This document shows, in pieces, positions 5,479 to 7,621 of a DNA stretch of 7,621 nucleotides (position 1 is the stretch's first letter; every line of letters starts with the position of its first letter). Origin of the DNA: Geodermatophilaceae bacterium (GTDB taxonomy: Bacteria > Actinomycetota > Actinomycetes > Mycobacteriales > Geodermatophilaceae); NCBI GenBank assembly GCA_013696785.1, contig JACCXW010000340.1:1-7621 (forward strand), written 5' to 3'. A program made the translations under genes and the position numbers. The notes below the pieces were generated by a model. That model saw nothing but the letters and a program-made list of their open reading frames with translations, was not told where the DNA came from and ran no database searches.

Positions 5479-7541
5479 GCGACCAGTTCGTCCTGCTCGT
5501 CGCGGTGGCGGTTCTCTTCGTGCCTGGCGCCCTCGTGCTGGTCGCCGCAAAGGCGGTCAGTCCCGCCGCCCTGCTCGGGGTGGCTCCGCTGCTCAGCATC
5601 GGCCTGATCTCGGTGTCCGCCTTTGTGGGTCAAGTGTTCGGCGTGAACTACGGCTGGGCGGTCGCCGTCCTGGTCGGACTGAGCACGGCGGCGGCCGCCG
5701 TACAGCTGATCCGAGAACGCCCGGTGATCAGCCGCCCGACCTTGCCCCAGCTGGCCGGACTGGCCGTCGCCCTCCTGGGTGTCGCCGTGGCCGCACGCAG
5801 CTGGCTGCGGGGTATCGGCGGCCTCGACACGCCGCCGCAGACGCACGACCCCATCACTCATACGATGATCACCGCGTTCATCGCCCGCACCGGCGAGGCG
5901 GGGCCGGGCGCCGTACAGGCGACCGATCTGCTCTCCGGCGAGCCGGTGCGGTACTACCCAGCGGCCTTCCACTCCTTCGCCGCGCTGCTCACGCACGTCA
6001 GCTCGGATCCCGTTGTCGCACTCAACGCGGCCACGGTCGTGATCTGCGCCGTGGCCGGGCCGCTCGGGATCTTCGCCGCTGCATCCCGCATCGAGGCGGG
6101 CCCCACTGCGCCCGCCTTCGCTGGTCTGGCCGCCCTGTTCAGCGCCATGCTGTTCCGGCCCGCTGTCGAGCTGTCACACGACGCCGGAATCCTTGCCTTT
6201 GCCGTCGGCCTGGCCCTGCTGCCGGGTTTCACAGTCTGCGTTCTCGATCTGGCCGGACCGCGTCAGGTGGGACGGCTGCTGGTGCTTGCCCTGGCCGCGC
6301 TCGCGTTGCTGACCGAGCACCCCTCCGTGCTCTTCGTCGCCGCGCTGTCGGGCGTGCTCGTCGGGGGCTGCCTCGCGGCCACCGCTTCGGGGCGGTTGTG
6401 GTTGCGGGCCCACGCCCCCGCCCTGGGGCTGGCGGGCGCCGTCACGATCGTGCTGGCCGCGCCGTGGCTGTTGGCTGGTAGCGCATTGCGCTCCCAGGTG
6501 ACCGGCTTTCCGCTGTCACTGCAACCCGACGCCGTCGGCGACGTGCTCGAACGGATCGCATTGTTCGCCTACGGGCCGGGCTTCGACGTGGAGCTCGGGC
6601 CGTTCTCCGATCGCGGCTGGGATCTCTACCACCTGATTTTCGCCGTGCTGTTCTGGATCGGGTTCGCTGGGTGTCTCGTGGACCGGCGGCTGCGACCGCT
6701 GGCGGTGCTGTGGGGTGCCTGGGCAGGGCTCTACCTGATCTGGGCCTCGGGCGGAGCTGGCGCGCCGGTCGTGAAGCAGATCGCCGGCGTCTTCTACAGC
6801 AGCGCGAACCGGCTCTTCGACCTGCCGTGGATAGTGGCACCGGTCATCGCCGCACTCGGCCTCGGATCGCTGGCGCTGCACGCCGCGCGCATCCTCCGGT
6901 CCCGGTGGCAGCTGGCCGCCCGGGTGCGGCCCGCGCCCGTGGTGGCGCTGGCAGTCGCGCTGGCTGCCGTGCTCTACGCCGCCGGGCCAGGGGCAACGTA
7001 CGCCGAGGCGAACCAGCTGGCAGTAGCCAATCGGTGGAGCGATCCGATTGCGATTCGGGTCAGTGCGCAGGACCGGGCGGCGTTCGAGTACCTGGCCTCG
7101 GTTCGTGACGAAGTCGGCCGGGTGCTCAATAGCGCCAACGACGGCTCGACGTACCTCTACGTCTACACCGGTCTCCCGGTGGTCAACGTCTACCCCGTGG
7201 GCAATACGGAAACCCAGTACGGCATCTACCTGATGCAGTACTTCAACCGGATCGACGACAGCGAGCAGGTCCGTTGCCTGGTACGGCGCTGGGACATCAC
7301 GCACGTCTTCGTCTCGCGCAGCGCGCCGTTGATCAGCAACATCGGCTCGCCGGGCGACTGGACGGGTCCCCCCGGCCAGTTCCGCTACGCTCCTGGCCTC
7401 GCCGACCTCGACGACGTCGCGTCGGTGACCGAGGTATTCGGGAACGACGACGCGAGCGTCTACCGGATCGACCCCGAGGTTGCCCGCACCGCCGACCTCG
7501 ACGCGTGCTCGGAGTCGCCGTCGGTGGCCCCGAGCCCATGA
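5475..7541 (+). CDS. Polytopic GT-C-like membrane protein (DUF6541 type), probable glycosyltransferase
   Basis: The product is 688 residues: about 11-13 membrane segments over residues 4-505, then a soluble C-terminal domain of about 180 residues. The first large loop, after the helix ending near 110, holds THDPITH at 123-129. This is a position where GT-C enzymes that use polyprenyl-phosphate sugars carry a catalytic acidic residue (D125 would be the candidate). RYYPAAFH at 159-166, TEHPSVLF at 280-287 and FYSSANRL at 440-447 match features I recall in actinobacterial DUF6541 proteins. RVLNSANDGSTYLYVY at 549-564 opens the tail domain, also as in that group. The GTG start overlaps the GT2 stop by four bases, so the two are coupled. 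The GT2 product is a plausible source of its lipid-linked donor. The acceptor and sugar are unknown, and glycosyltransferase activity is inferred from fold-like layout and context. Confidence 0.75.
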   Translation: MSDQFVLLVAVAVLFVPGALVLVAAKAVSPAALLGVAPLLSIGLISVSAFVGQVFGVNYGWAVAVLVGLSTAAAAVQLIRERPVISRPTLPQLAGLAVALLGVAVAARSWLRGIGGLDTPPQTHDPITHTMITAFIARTGEAGPGAVQATDLLSGEPVRYYPAAFHSFAALLTHVSSDPVVALNAATVVICAVAGPLGIFAAASRIEAGPTAPAFAGLAALFSAMLFRPAVELSHDAGILAFAVGLALLPGFTVCVLDLAGPRQVGRLLVLALAALALLTEHPSVLFVAALSGVLVGGCLAATASGRLWLRAHAPALGLAGAVTIVLAAPWLLAGSALRSQVTGFPLSLQPDAVGDVLERIALFAYGPGFDVELGPFSDRGWDLYHLIFAVLFWIGFAGCLVDRRLRPLAVLWGAWAGLYLIWASGGAGAPVVKQIAGVFYSSANRLFDLPWIVAPVIAALGLGSLALHAARILRSRWQLAARVRPAPVVALAVALAAVLYAAGPGATYAEANQLAVANRWSDPIAIRVSAQDRAAFEYLASVRDEVGRVLNSANDGSTYLYVYTGLPVVNVYPVGNTETQYGIYLMQYFNRIDDSEQVRCLVRRWDITHVFVSRSAPLISNIGSPGDWTGPPGQFRYAPGLADLDDVASVTEVFGNDDASVYRIDPEVARTADLDACSESPSVAPSP

Positions 7542-7553
7542 CCCCGGCCCCGG

Positions 7554-7559
7554 TAGGCT
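7554..7559 (+). promoter_or_regulatory. -10 box TAGGCT of a leaderless-type promoter
   Basis: TAGGCT fits the TANNNT pattern of actinobacterial -10 boxes. Eight bases separate it from the GTG at 7568, which would then be the first codon of a leaderless mRNA. It lies in the 26-base gap after the GT-C-like gene, so the next gene is probably transcribed separately. No -35 box is clear. Confidence 0.5.
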
Positions 7560-7567
7560 GGCGTCCC

Positions 7568-7621
7568 GTGACCTCCGTCCCCCACAGCTCTACCGCCCGC
7601 GGCCCGTCAGCGGCGTACGAC
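7568..7621 (+). CDS. 5' end of a gene of unknown function (3' partial)
   Basis: A GTG at 7568 opens a frame that stays open to the window edge, giving 18 residues (MTSVPHSSTARG, then PSAAYD). The polar, Ser- and Pro-rich start has no signal peptide or membrane segment and no recognisable motif. Its support is the -10 box eight bases upstream and its position right after the preceding gene on the same strand. Too little is visible to name a product. Confidence 0.45.
   Translation, partial: MTSVPHSSTARGPSAAYD

Noticed and set aside
5019..5996. Long open frame on the - strand across the GT2 / GT-C-like junction
   Set aside because: It spans two well-supported coupled genes on the other strand and has low-complexity Arg/Gly/Glu composition without a recognisable domain.
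5336..6481. Alternative + strand frame overlapping the GT-C-like gene
   Set aside because: The product is an Arg/Gly/Ala-rich chain with no structure-like pattern, as expected from an out-of-frame read of GC-rich DNA.
6516..7304. Open frame on the - strand opposite the GT-C-like gene
   Set aside because: The + strand frame has conserved-looking motifs and membrane segments; the opposite frame is a GC-driven shadow.

Overview
The window is about 7.6 kb of GC-rich DNA (hand counts run from about 56% to about 70% GC). Coding is dense, starts are often GTG, and several genes appear to have a -10 box only 6-8 bases before the start codon. This points to an actinomycete chromosome. I cannot name the genus. 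I see no tRNA, rRNA, CRISPR array, insertion sequence, integrase or phage gene.

Left block (1-1514, + strand): the 3' end of an Ala/Glu/Arg-rich coiled-coil gene runs into a two-gene membrane unit. The unit is a small single-TM protein with a WSFFAPNP motif (SdpA / DUF5819 type), followed by a multi-TM HTTM-family protein (SdpB / vitamin K-dependent carboxylase-like membrane domain). All three reading frames overlap, so they look translationally coupled. In Bacillus an SdpA-SdpB pair matures a secreted peptide toxin; no peptide precursor is visible here.

Middle (1546-2734): a 120-residue stand-alone LigD-type 3'-phosphoesterase domain on the + strand converges with a class I SAM-dependent methyltransferase on the - strand. 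Both genes look leaderless.

Right block (2849-7541, + strand): three tightly spaced genes form a probable operon for an envelope glycan. They are a Wzx/MATE-like polytopic flippase-type protein, a GT2 polyprenyl-phosphate-sugar synthase-like glycosyltransferase with a C-terminal membrane domain, and a 688-residue polytopic protein of the DUF6541 / GT-C-like type. A reasonable model is that the GT2 loads a sugar onto a polyprenyl phosphate carrier. A flippase then moves a lipid-linked glycan or carrier outward, and the GT-C-like protein transfers the sugar on the outer face. The divergent methyltransferase might modify the glycan, but this is inference. A further gene begins at 7568 behind its own -10 box and runs off the end.

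The least ordinary items are the SdpAB-like pair with its coiled-coil neighbour, the compact phosphoesterase that lacks part of the usual family core, and the series of leaderless-type promoters.
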